Part shown: positions 12,701 through 23,934 of the stretch, one piece after another | How positions within the stretch are numbered: the stretch's first letter is position 1 | How the letters are laid out: the number at the start of each line of letters is the position of its first letter | Assembly: GCF_028453695.1 (NCBI RefSeq) | Contig: NC_135778.1 | Span: forward strand, 31,423,214 to 31,487,213 | Origin: Augochlora pura | Lineage: Eukaryota > Arthropoda > Insecta > Hymenoptera > Halictidae | Length of the DNA: 64,000 nt | Direction: 5' to 3' | Notes under the pieces: model-generated | Told to the model about the DNA's origin: nothing | Seen by the model: the letters and a program-made list of their open reading frames with translations, nothing else | Databases searched by the model: none | Program-made: the position numbers and the translations under genes

Positions 12701-14223
12701 TAATATAATTTCAAATGTTTACGTACACATATAAAGCGTCGTACACAATGATATATGGTTTTTAATGCATTCGTAGCATTATTTTGATTATTACGCAGTG
12801 ACATTGAGGAATGTTATTATCAGAGTTTGCAAAAATCATACGGAAATAAATAGAAATAATACGAATCGTTCTGTGAACCAAAAATTCAAGGTATTTCTTC
12901 AACCTGGTAAACCCGTCCCGCTTCTACTGACTCGTTCACAGTCTGTATTATCACGGTTGTCTGACCATAGGCTGCCACGTACTACTGATTCCCACCAAAG
13001 AAACTGCTGGTATGCATAACTAAAATGAAACATGAATTTATCCATGTTTCCCCAATGCGATAGTCTAAAATATGAACTTCTATTACAATTATATCCTGAA
13101 CAAACAGATTCTAGAAAATTATATCAATTAAAAGTATGCTCGCAAATGAAAAGATAGAAATAAGTGGTCAGTGATTGTTGTATAATTTATACAATTTCAA
13201 CATTGTCGAAATTGTTCTTAACTATGCAATACATTTTCTAAACATCTATTATAGCGTAACCAATAGATGTAACGTTTACAATACATAATACTCCTGCGTG
13301 GACAAAAAGATATAAAACCAGGAAATCAGTGATCATTGTACATCATTTTGGGACTGTTAAACGTTTACAGTTTTAAACGTCCGACACTGAAACCTTAAAT
13401 CTAATTCTTATGTAATAAGTTTATTTTTCGCGCTAAATGAAACATAGTTCTTGTACAGGATTCTTGGAGATGGAAAAGAGACTCGGAGGAGCCTGCAGAA
13501 AAATTCAAGCTGCTATCAAGTGTAACCGTATTGTTTAATACTCCGCAGAGAGCTTTTTCGCGTTCTCCTTTTTCTTTCCAGTAATCGCGGGATTCGCCTT
13601 TTGTATAAAAAAAAAAAGTACAATCTCTTTTACACAGTTTAAAATACTTTAGAAATAACGCGGGCAGTTAAGAGGGCAACGTAACACCTTTATCGTGAAA
13701 CTGAAACCCCTAGGAAATATAAAAGAGAGAAAAATAACTGCGGACATTTTGAGATTGTTTTATAAAAATGGGAATTAAATAAATCGTCAGAAATCTGAAA
13801 TGGAAACATACAATTAAACATTTACGACAACACTTGTTTTCAACATGCTACCCACTTGTACGTTCATGAATGAATCGAATCCATTAACTATTAAACAGTG
13901 AAATCTCACGAGTACTTTTCAGTTGTTCATTATATTAATGTTCGCCTGACAAGTGACTCGCAATAATTAATTAATTTATTGACTGTCATTTTCGACATAT
14001 TATTACAATATCCAATTATGAGTTCTCTAGCCTCGACTCCCTCCCTCTCTAAACTTGGCAAGAGTTAAATCGAAACAGAAGAATATCAAGGAAACAATGG
14101 TTAGACACACAGACAGCTCTCAACAATTAATTAATAAATGGAGAATCTATACAGCAGAACTCTTGAGCAACCGTTTAGCAAACGATTATCAATTTGAAAA
14201 GTACAGTTCAGTGAACAAGAACA
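9756..14223. other. Intergenic stretch downstream of the Osiris gene
   Basis: This is mostly AT-rich sequence. Two blocks have higher GC and long minus-strand frames: 10972-11297 (listed separately) and about 12000-12222, where an acceptor-like TATATTGCAG precedes a frame starting YFAKRDRRFV. I recognise neither. No tRNA or other RNA gene is apparent. Confidence 0.4.
10972..11297 (-). CDS. Candidate terminal exon of an unknown gene (weak)
   Basis: On the minus strand an acceptor-like TTGTCCAG is followed by an open frame of about 108 codons ending in a stop at 10972. Its base composition is less AT-rich than the surroundings. The peptide contains PYPLDRDYVLVSIVVTDNKN and then NLPPAEDVFHGANYERSKDE, which reads like protein and not random sequence, but I recognise no family. 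No matching upstream exon was found. The opposite strand is also open over 11162-11395, so coding potential is ambiguous. Confidence 0.25.
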
Positions 14224-16807
14224 TTAAGGACGGTATTGTAATGGGAAGGGTAAGTGATCCACGTTCGTACTCGGCTCTAAGTGACTTCTGTCGTGCCAGC
14301 CATGATCCACCGGAGTATGATAGAGCCCGTAATTGACGCCGTTTGTCGCGATTTTTTTCAAGCCCTGTATACTGGAAAGTATCAGTGCCATCTTGGCCAA
14401 GAGCAACGCTTTGCCGCCGAGCACCGCCAAGAACTGGAATCCCATCGGGATGAGGATAGAACCCATCAGCACGAAGCCCATCATCAGTAACGGCACCATG
14501 TGGTTCTGCCTGCGTCTGTTACGCCGCCTGCGGCCTGTAAACATTACGATGTTATTAACAATTAAGGTAAATATACTGTTTAAGGAGACCCGATCCAATT
14601 TCATGGTTCCTCGAAGCATGTTCGGTTCCATAAATGAGCCATCGAGCCAACATTGAACTAGCTATTATAATATCTACGTTTCCACGTTATATAAAATTTC
14701 ATCTCGGCGAAGCCTCTAGAACGTAACAACCCTTAGAGACAGTTTATTAACCCTTAGGGCTCTAAATACTCCCGGCCGAAACGGTCAGTAGGGACGGCGC
14801 GCGGCTAGCGCTGACGGTCGCTGGGGACGGAATACCTTTATGTCAGACTTAACTGAGTATTTAAGGCGCCAACAGTAATAAATTATAGTAATATTTTTGC
14901 ACGGGGTTAAATAATTAAAGAGTGTTATTTCGAGTGTTTATTTAAATTACTAACGAGTGCCTCTGTATTATTTTTGAAAAAAAGTAACTGCATATTGATC
15001 GAAAAAATCGACAGACGCATATATGCGCCCTTAGTCCACGCCGATGACTTAGAGTAAACGCATATATGCGTCCTTCGGCCACAACGGCGACTTTCGCCAA
15101 ACGCATATATGCGTCCATAGAGCCCTAAGGGTTAACCCTTATGGATATTTAATCCTTAAATATCTCGATTTTGAAATAAATAAATAGAACCGCGAAAATT
15201 TAACAGGAAGATTTAACCTCATATTTCTCACCGATAGTTTTACAGTAAATAATCGCATAGGAAGATTAAACATAACAATACAATTACTGAACAATGCATA
15301 GCCCATCTACAGAATAAATAAAAAATTTCATTTTTGTCTCAACAAAATTACAAAGCATCGATTACAAGGTAATGTGTTATAAATTAAGAATCGGAATGGA
15401 GAAGGCGAGTTACGAATCAAAACCAACCTTCGAATATGCTACTGTTTGGCTTGGAATTATTCAGCAAGGTAGCTGCATCGCCGGACAGGTGGTCGACGTC
15501 CACTTTGAAAACATGTGTGCGTAAAACGCTCAATATCCGTTTTACGATTATTGCTGTCCAGTTTGAATCATCCTCGGGCTTACTGCAAACAGAAAAGATA
15601 CCATAGTCAAGCGCACTGTGTACGCAACATGTGACATTTTACGCATAGATATTGGAATGTGTAATAAATTCTTCAGAAACGACCGTTTGGAAGCAAATTG
15701 TTAAGCTTCTGTTAAATTTAGCAGAATCATTAAAACCCCGTCAACAAATTTCCGGTAGCTTCCAATATCCAGAATCGCGATAGACCCGACCATTGCCCAC
15801 GTTGAAAGATCTGAAAATCACGCATGAATTAAAGATTAACTACGACACTCTGAGTCAAGATGTACCCAGCTAATCGTGTTTGAAAATCTGAAAAACATCA
15901 CTTCGATTAAAAATTAATTCTGATAACCTGCATAAAATAAAATAGATCCAAACGCCTCATCAGCTTCGAACCTTTGGAAATCACACATCGATTGAAAATT
16001 AGATATGACGCCCTGGGTTAGGATAGACCTAACTATCGCGTCAGTTTCAAAATCTCGCTTCGTTTAACCATTAATACTCGAAACCATTTCGATAGTAAAT
16101 CTAAAATCACATCTTTGACTTATAGTATCTTCATTTTATATGACAAAGTGCATTTTATGCATACGAAATTGAGTTTTGTAACTCATACAACAGTCTCAAA
16201 TTAATTAATCATCAAGTGTTAAGTACTATATAACGAAGATTCTATCAAATAAGTAATAATAAATATAAAATATAAAAATGACCCTCGAATACGAGACTCT
16301 GGGTCGAGATCGTCCCAACTACCGCGACAGTTTTAGAACTCAAGACATCGCGGCCTCCCGTTGAAATTGAACTTCGATTATCCGAACGGTCCCAACGACC
16401 GCATCAGACATAAAGTCCGGAAAATCGTAGCCAATTGAACAAAACAAATTCGAAGATCTTGCCGATGAATAATTGGAAATTTACCTGTCCGTACGCTTCT
16501 CTTCTGTCGAATTCGACTTGGCGTCAGGGAATCGGACTAAGTCGAGTCCGTCAATGATCGGAATGATGTCGTTGGCGAGCAGCAGATCCAAGGTGGCGAG
16601 GGCGCGTTCCTGTACACATTTCCGATAATTCTCGAAGAAATCGTCCTGGCCAACGTTCTTCCAGGACTGATACGGGCAGTCCTTGATCACATTGCTCAAG
16701 CTGTGGTACCATCTCGTTTTCCCGTCGTCGTCGGCATGCCCGAGCGCGATCGGTACGAGCGCGAACACGTAGAACGCGCTCGGGTGCATCCGCATCGGGA
16801 TGAACAT
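14224..16807 (-). CDS. Osiris family protein (DUF1676), three exons
   Basis: Exons are 16807-16485, 15582-15428 and 14534-14224. Phases match at both junctions (AG/T and G/GC) and give 262 residues. The N-terminus has a signal peptide (HPSAFYVFALVPIALGHA). Next comes the Osiris two-cysteine region (VIKDCPYQSWKNV and ENYRKCVQERALATLDLLL), then a middle segment ending in a basic run (GRRRRNRRRQNH). A long hydrophobic segment (MVPLLMMGFVLMGSILIPMG and on) leads into FLAVLGGKALLLAKMALILS, the Osiris hallmark. The C-terminus is Tyr/His-rich (VNYGLYHTPVDHGWHDRSHL). Osiris proteins are insect-specific, act in the secretory/endosomal system of cuticle-forming epithelia, and in flies sit in a dosage-sensitive cluster. 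No second Osiris gene is certain in this window, and I do not assign a paralog number. Confidence 0.93.
14751..15131. mobile_element. piggyBac-like MITE in intron 2 of the Osiris gene
   Basis: The element is 381 bp with perfect 14-bp terminal inverted repeats: it starts CCCTTAGGGCTCTA and ends with the exact reverse complement. Both ends abut TTAA (14747-14750 and 15132-15135), the target duplicated by piggyBac transposases. There is no coding capacity, so it is non-autonomous. The left half contains a GC-rich block (ACGGCGCGCGGCTAGCG), and the right half three copies of a 43-bp repeat. TIRs and target site are intact, which suggests fairly recent insertion. Confidence 0.9.
15015..15113. repeat. 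43-bp tandem repeat inside the MITE
   Basis: Three copies of ACGCATATATGCG start at 15015, 15058 and 15101, exactly 43 bases apart. The spacer is partly conserved (CCTT, CCAC, CG, GACTT, AA at matching places). Each core includes the 12-bp palindrome CGCATATATGCG, which could be a dimeric protein-binding site. Confidence 0.9.
15775..16430. repeat. Degenerate ~81-bp tandem repeat in intron 1 of the Osiris gene
   Basis: A recurring unit runs CTCTGGGTCAAGATAGACCC, AACTANCGCGTCAG, TTGAAAATCTGAAAATCAC, then TTCGATTGAAAATTAA. The ACCC-like landmark falls at 15781, 15861, 15943, 16024, 16311 and 16388, giving intervals of 80, 82, 81, 287 and 77 bases. The wide gap holds unrelated AT-rich sequence. 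Copies are strongly diverged. Confidence 0.65.
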
Positions 16808-19411
16808 GCTTCCCCTAATCGGATCCTCGAAGAAGAGTCGAAGTTCGTTCGATCGTATTAACGGCCTCGAATTCTTGCCGAGTCAAGACAGGTGTGCCTG
16901 ATGGTGAACATGTGTCAGCGTTGCTTTCTGTTCGGCGGCACTCGGCGGTTCCATTAATGATCCTTGTGCTAAGGATCAAGATAAGGTCGACTGCGGATCT
17001 TTATGCAAAATAAAAGCTTCCCAGGACGATTGTGAGAAACAGATATTAGATAACAAGAAATTGTCTCTTTTAATCATTTGAATAAGCTGGGAACAGCGTA
17101 ACTGTATTCCTTTTATATCTTCACGATTTTATATTTCAGCTACATATTTTCATCATAAATGCATAAAATCCACAGTCTAATGATAAGGATGATCAAATTC
17201 ACCAAACGTGTGGCATCGACGATTTTCGACTTGAGGAACACTAACGCGCACAGCCGGAGGACGTCTTTCCCGCGTCGGTCGAGATGTACTGTAAACCATT
17301 CGGCCTGACTAGTTGAAGATTTATACGCACAGGAAATAGGCTAGGACGCCGGTTAGACGGTCATTACGATTCATCGAACGGCGACAAGGCAGCGGTCAAA
17401 AGGCGGCGTTTTTTATGCTCTAGCAACCCTGAACTGCAATCATCGACGAGCTGCAGGGTTGCATGACGACGCGATTCTGACTACGATTGACCAGTGCGGC
17501 CGTGCCAGCTACCTAATAAAATAAACTGCTAACGAAATCCAATTAGTGTATGAATTACCGATGTCTCCTTCTTCATTTTGATATTTCCTTTGAAATCTTG
17601 TTATTTAAAGAAATTACAGTATTAGCCAACTATTTTCTGCCAGTAGGAACTTTTTACGATCGAGCCATTGTACATACATATAATATACCTGCGAACGTAA
17701 ACCTGCCACGTGGAATTTATTTAACGGATTTTATAATTTTTACAACGCTACCATATGAAATCATGTGTTTTCTTTTATTCGTACTTATCCTAAAGAAACT
17801 GTTGAAACCATTTCTCAGTTTCTTTTTATTTAAAAAATGAAACGACCACTCATAATGAATTTATCGGTATTGCTATACATATACATGTATCTCTCTAAAG
17901 ATACTTTATACATCTAGAAGCCTAAATATATCTTTAATTGATACAATTACTTTTTATTCTCTTCATCCTTGTTAAAAAAACATCAATGCAATATAATTAT
18001 AAATCATTCGGAACTTAAAAATAAATAAGGAGATCCGAAACAAATTTTACAATATGATTTTCATGGACTTTCAATTCTTAAGAAAAATTCTCGAAGTCCC
18101 TTCGACAAATTGACCTCAAAGAAATACTATAATTTTCTTTTCAAACGGTTCCCAGCAGATGCACGTTGCTCTTCCTGTTCATAAATGTAGAGTTCAAGGT
18201 AACAATTGCAGACGACAAATTTATACTCCACTACAAATTACAGTACGCGATCCGTCATGTCACAGATCTGCAAGTTTGCGGTACATCTACGAAGAATCAG
18301 CGTCGCCACATATGCGCACATAATACACATACCAGAAGAAGAGGAAAAAGGAGAGGGAAATTTAATACTTCATCCTGAAACATCAAATCGTAATGTTTTT
18401 AATAAATCGATAATTCAAAACTTTATTATTGATGCTGTAATAATATAACAACACAGTGTCGTCGATCACGATATATGAAATACTTCATAATTGCCGATTA
18501 AAATGAAACATTGGCGGCTAAAGAAGCATCTATAAGCGAAGTAATAAAATCTCTTAAACTGTAACTGTACACTATCCTCGTTTGCAAAGTGAATATTACA
18601 TGTCGCGACTGAAATCAGTCACAGTTTAATTAACTCAATGCGTAATGTTCAGAACAAGGCATAGTGTAACCAATCATACAGCAAACCGTATGTTTCATTA
18701 GTAAAACATAATTGCATAAATTTGACAATTCATGCCTAACAGTTAACAGTCTACACTGTAATGAGATGAGACGAACACATCCCTTGTTACTTTATTTAAA
18801 GTACCTTCTCCATAAGACTGTATACATATATTGTATAATATTTAAACTGTGCTGTCCGATATCAACTTTGGAAGCTAACATACTTCCCTATTCTATCACC
18901 ACTGATTTGTTCACTGCTTAGCTTACTCTGTTCGCACATGATACATTCAAATATGTATTGCGAAGCATTTGAAGGACACAATTCTAGGACAGCACTAATT
19001 TTCAAGCAATTAAAGGATCACGATTTAAAACAATTAAAAATAGATTTAAAATGTAAATACGAAGGGCAGTATAGTTGTTCGATGATCCTCCAATTATCTC
19101 GTATAATGTATAACACGATTAAAGTTACTAACTGGCTGAAACTTACAGACGAATGATGCATCAACTGCACTGGATAAACTCGCAATAGCTCGATACATTT
19201 CCCTAGAACACTATAGTTCTATTCTAACATACTCTCATATAGAAGATCGCTATACGCGTCAAACTGTCGAAAATATTACATAAAAAAATAAACAAGAGAC
19301 TGTTTCTTTCAACCCTCGGATCAGCCTGTTCATCAACGCTTTCTGTTTAATTTCTTAAAAACATGTCAGTCTTTCAACATACGTTTGGACCAAAAATATG
19401 TAACAACTGGC
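16808..19411. other. Intergenic region between Osiris and the APC-like gene
   Basis: Both flanking genes are on the minus strand, so the left part should hold the Osiris promoter and the right part the APC-like 3' UTR. A hairpin GATCCTTGTGCTAAGGATC lies at 16960-16978, about 155 bases upstream of the Osiris ATG. A minus-strand AATAAA occurs at 18422-18427, about 1 kb past the APC-like stop. An open frame at 17550-17840 (plus) is hydrophobic but unrecognised. Confidence 0.5.
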
Positions 19412-22400
19412 TTATGTTTTACAAACATACGAATTGTAGCTACATATAGAGTAATTGTCCTCTGGTATGGTGTCACGTTCCTCGTGACTACTGCCTTCGG
19501 CGGCCTTCATACTCTTTAAACGATATTTGTTCCTGGGCATACCGGCAACAATGCACAATTCTAGCAAGGCCCATTCCTCTATGGACCCAAGCGAACCTTC
19601 TTCGCTGAGAGAGCTTACTGAGCTGTGCCGAGAAGGCGCCACATTCGACTTCGTTGTACCTCGACATATCTCTTCGTCATCGTTGTCCGTTCCATTAGAA
19701 ATAGGGGATCTGCAGTTGGGTACTTGAAAACGCGAGGATCCGTTTTCACTGATACCGTGCTCGTTATCCATCAAGGGTTTTCTATTGTAGGGCGTCAACG
19801 GACTTTTCTCGGATATGTTCATCCCGCCGTTTCTTATAGAACGCCTAATCTCCGACATCTTGGCAGAATGAACAGTACAAGAAGGTCCACCGACCATGGA
19901 TGCTGACGCATCGGTATCAGATTTATAAACTGACTGCGTTTGCACTGTAGCATTTCTAGTCGTGTAATGTTTATTTGCATAGGCAGACCCGTTGGGAGCG
20001 AGCCTGACTTTATGATACTGATCTGGTTGCTTCTTTGAAGAAATCAGAGAAGAGTTTGACGAAGCATTCACTGCCTAAAGATGAAGAAAATTATTAAATC
20101 CTTGCTCTGATTCTTTTAATCTGCTCCAAGTAAATTTGAATTTGATTATGAAATAAATATATCACCATTACCTTGGGCATTCCAGATTTAATACATTGAG
20201 CCAACATGATGTCCTCTTCTTCCTCTGAAAGGCTCAAATTGTCTTCAAACGTTACAGGTGTTTTAGACTGATGCTTACTTCGGTTTGTATACTCGCGCTG
20301 CCTGTACGTTGTAGAAGACGACTTTCTCGAGATGCTCGCTTTTGTTTTTTCTCCAGCTGGTGGTAACTGTTGTCCTGTTAATGTGGAGATATTCGATCTG
20401 ACCTAAAATCAGTACATAATCTGATTAAAATATGTTCTAGTTTCCTGACAATAAAAAAAAAACAAACCTTAGGCATGGCTGATCTTATACACTCGCTTAA
20501 AATCGCTTCGTCGTCAGAATGATTGGGGCTTTCATCTGAGAGGTCATTACCATGCTCTAGAGTCGCCCGACACAAAGACTTGCCAAGAATAGGGTTCTTG
20601 TTACCAGTTTCCACTGGAGATGACGACGGTGTACCGCATATATTGAATCTCTGTGTCAATGTCTCTGTCTTTTGAGTGAAAGACATGGAACTAGTTGGCG
20701 GTGGCGTAATTTGCCGTACCTAGGAATTAGGAAATACACATTCAGTGAAGTGTAACTTCAGAAGTAATCAATAAACATTTATTGGAGCACCGTTGCTCGA
20801 GAAATAGAACAACTACCTTTGGTATTCCTGACTGAATACACTCGTCAAGCATCTTCTCATCTTCCCCCGAAAGATTAGAACTCTCATCAGAAAGGTCATT
20901 TCTATGACACTCAACTTCATTGGGGAGCTTATCTTCCTCGATTCTCTCAACATCTTCTTGGACACTTGGCATAGACAATGCAGAAAGGTTTGACTGCGAA
21001 CCTACGGGGGAGATATCCGCTGGCGTATCTTCTGTACAATAAACGTGTACAGTATCCGGTGAAGCAACCACTTCTATAGTGTTTTTATTTGCTTTGGCAG
21101 TCGTGGCTGAGGTGTCTACGTTAGTAACAGGAACTCGAGGTTCCAGTCTGTTTATGACACCTGTTCTCTGGCAACGTGCTAGCATGTTCGATGACTCAGA
21201 TTGTATAGATTTTTGAGCAGTAGATGTTTTAAAAGATTGTCTGTACCTGTAACACATTTGCTGTTAAAGACCAAGACTATTGTGCCATAAATAACACTTT
21301 TAATGCGATGCTACCTATTGTTTTGTATACCCATACTGATGCATGCAGCTAGCATATCTTCATCATCTTCATCGCCATCGCTAACTTGCTCTTGGTCTTT
21401 CTCTACTTCTGCAGTAACAATCTTTTCTTTACACAAATCTTCTTTTGGACTACTATTAATGTCGCTCGAGGTTTCCTTTATTTCTGATAATACTTTAGTG
21501 TTGTTGGGAATTTTGACCTCGTCATCAATAGTAAGAGAACTGAGACTGGTAGCTGTAGAGAATTCAATCGGCGTAGACTCTTCTTTGAAAGTGGCAATGT
21601 CATCTTCAAAGACACTTGTAGGTGGAACATGACATTTTGAGTATGCTGAAAAGAATTTCTGTTTAGAGAGTTACAGAAACTGATTGGAAGTTAAGTACAA
21701 CACGAACTAAAATCCATATAACATTCATTTTGACAACTACTATTCCTTTTACTGACAATCAATAACATTGCATACATAAATGTCGAACGGACGGTCTTAC
21801 TGCTTCTTCTGGTATTTTGCTTATGAAATCCGTACATTGACTCTTGTGATTGCGCGGACTAGGAGGAATAGTTTGTGTTGGTGAGTCCGGCAATTCGCTT
21901 GGTGAAACAACGCCACTAGTCCGACGACTATTGGAAACAACAGATTTAATTGCCCATATGTCACAATCAATTAAAATTATAAAATAATGTATTACCTGAA
22001 GTCACTGACAATAGAGCTTCGATCGTCGTGAATGGAATGCTGTTCGAAACCACTCAAGGAACCAAGAGAACTACAACGTGAAAACATTAGAGGCGTTTGT
22101 TCTGCATAAAAATCCTGTCTACTGAAGGTCACCATTTTTCCTAAAACAAACAATATGTATCAGTATATTAAGCATTCAGTATATTAAATGATAAATAATT
22201 TAATATACCTTCTTTATCCACAACTCTAGAATTACTTTTTCCTTCTGTAGTACTATCGGATTCATTAGATATACGTAATTCATTAACTGCTGTAGTTGTT
22301 CCATTGCGATCTACTCTCTCAGATCTACCATCAATTTTATCTGAAGAACCCATAGAGTTTATTTTTGGAATAACTACAGTAACATTATCCCTTTGTGTTA

Positions 22401-23061
22401 TTGCACTATTAAGAGAACTAGGAGAATTAGCACGAGAGAAACCATTTGATGTCCCGGCAGGATAATAATCATGCAACTTCTCAGGAGAAATATTAGGTTT
22501 TCGTGTTCTAGATCCTTCAGAGGATTCCAATTCTTTCTCACGTAGATGCGATTGATTTTCATTGCAATTAAGAGAAAGATTATGCTTAAAAGATAAATCC
22601 TCTTTACCATTATGGTCTAGGACCTTTTTATTAAGCTTCTTTTGAGAGTCTACAGGTTCCTTAGAGTCCTCTAGTCGGAGATCAGACATGGACGTTGCGG
22701 TAGAGAAATTGAAAGGTGTTTCATATGGAGTTCCTTCTGTACAGTATGTCTTAACCGTGTCCTCTTGTACACTACCTGGAAAATACTCAGGGCTTTGTTT
22801 CTCATCATCATCTGTGTCATCTTCAGCATATCTCAAACTATAGTCTGTAGGTTGATCTAGGTCAGTTTCAGCATAATCCCCAAATAAATCTACCTTAGAA
22901 TTACGCTCCCCGTATTCTTTTTTACAGGGTCGTCCGTCTCGAGATGAACTCTCGATCGGATGATCGTGAACAGCCGATTTTCTCTCCGTGTACTTTTTGC
23001 TGTAATCTACCAACTGCTCCGTTGCATCCTCCTCGTATCTCCGCCCGGTACTTTTCTCCAT
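19412..23061 (-). CDS. Apc: APC-like protein: beta-catenin and Axin binding half, no Armadillo domain in the window
   Basis: Eight exons (23061-22209, 22140-21996, 21927-21801, 21658-21315, 21246-20817, 20719-20468, 20402-20172, 20074-19412) join in frame to 1014 residues. The protein has two 15-residue repeats (QLVDYSKKYTE at about 16-26; DQPTDYSLRYAEDD at 69-82). Five 20-residue-type repeats follow, e.g. VKTYCTEGTPYETPFNFSTA (103-122), YAEQTPLMFSRCSSLGSL (296-313) and FKEESTPIEFSTATSLSSL (399-417). Five SAMP motifs follow: CISMGIQ (degenerate), DECIQSGIPK, SECIRSAMPK, AQCIKSGMPK and ELCIVAGMPR. In APC these bind beta-catenin and Axin in the cytoplasmic destruction complex of Wnt signalling. 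The Armadillo repeats that precede them in known APC proteins are absent upstream. Either this is a separate short gene, or the ATG exon is internal to a gene whose 5' half lies beyond SmD3. In exon 4 an upstream acceptor (CTCTAAACAG) was chosen because it alone keeps the frame. Confidence 0.92.
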
Positions 23062-23934
23062 ACCGAATACAGTTTTGTTGACTGTTAAGATCGTCGCTTC
23101 GTTTTAGAGTTTCCTTCCTGTTTTTAAATCACGGACTGGTACCAATCAATACGGAAAGAAACAGGCACAACGGTGTACGAGTGTTTCCTTTCCAAACAGG
23201 TTAATAATCAATTACAGACATTATCCTTGGCGACCCTCGCGTCAACAGTAATTATCTCGCCTGGTGGTGAACAGAGGTTGACCGCAGGGTCGACATCCTG
23301 TCGCACTAAGTAGTAGCAGTTAGGGCAACTCTAACTTCCGAGTTTGCCGTCAGATGGCTGCCAGATACAGTCGACGATCAAATTCTCGCAAGTTTTTGAA
23401 CAATATCTAATTCGTGAAAATCTAGAATTATAGTAGCATTATAACTATATTCTGTTGTATTTATTGCACAAACAAATTCTGAGCTGAATAAACTGCTACA
23501 TTAAAAAAATTGTAACTTATATAGCCATCATAAAATAAGTAGGTGGTGCCATCTGATCGATGAAATTGGAATTAATTGGCTATCGGTTTCAGCATTTTGT
23601 CACTATATACGTATAAGACCACCAGTTATTCGCTTCCATTCAATTCATAAAACGAAAATTGTCTGAATAATTGAATACATATATAATTACTTTATATAAT
23701 TTATAATATAGAATATGCAAACCATATTAACATTATTTACTATTTACTCTGTGGTTTCACCAAAAAACAAACTACAATTACTTGCTAAGAAAAATGGAAA
23801 AGACATTATATTCGTTTATTAATACTCCTTAATCTGATAAGTCGGAATTTGGAGAACATTCTTCACAAACATTGTAAAAGTCACAGGCTTATTTTATTTC
23901 TTCTTCTCATATCATTATGTTCCTCATACATAGG

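Noticed and set aside
14055..14336. Plus-strand frame overlapping the Osiris 3' end
   Set aside because: It overlaps the Osiris terminal exon in antisense; the rest is Lys/Asn-rich chance frame in AT-rich DNA.
17550..17840. Hydrophobic 96-codon plus-strand frame
   Set aside because: It has a Phe/Leu/Ile-rich composition typical of AT-rich DNA, no splice partner and no recognised receptor or membrane family.
19527..19906. Plus-strand open frames over the APC-like last exon
   Set aside because: They are antisense shadows of a frame with clear APC repeats and a SAMP motif.
21303..21632. Plus-strand Ser-rich open frame (about 109 codons)
   Set aside because: Antisense to APC-like exon 4; the Ser run is the complement of acidic GAT/GAA codons.
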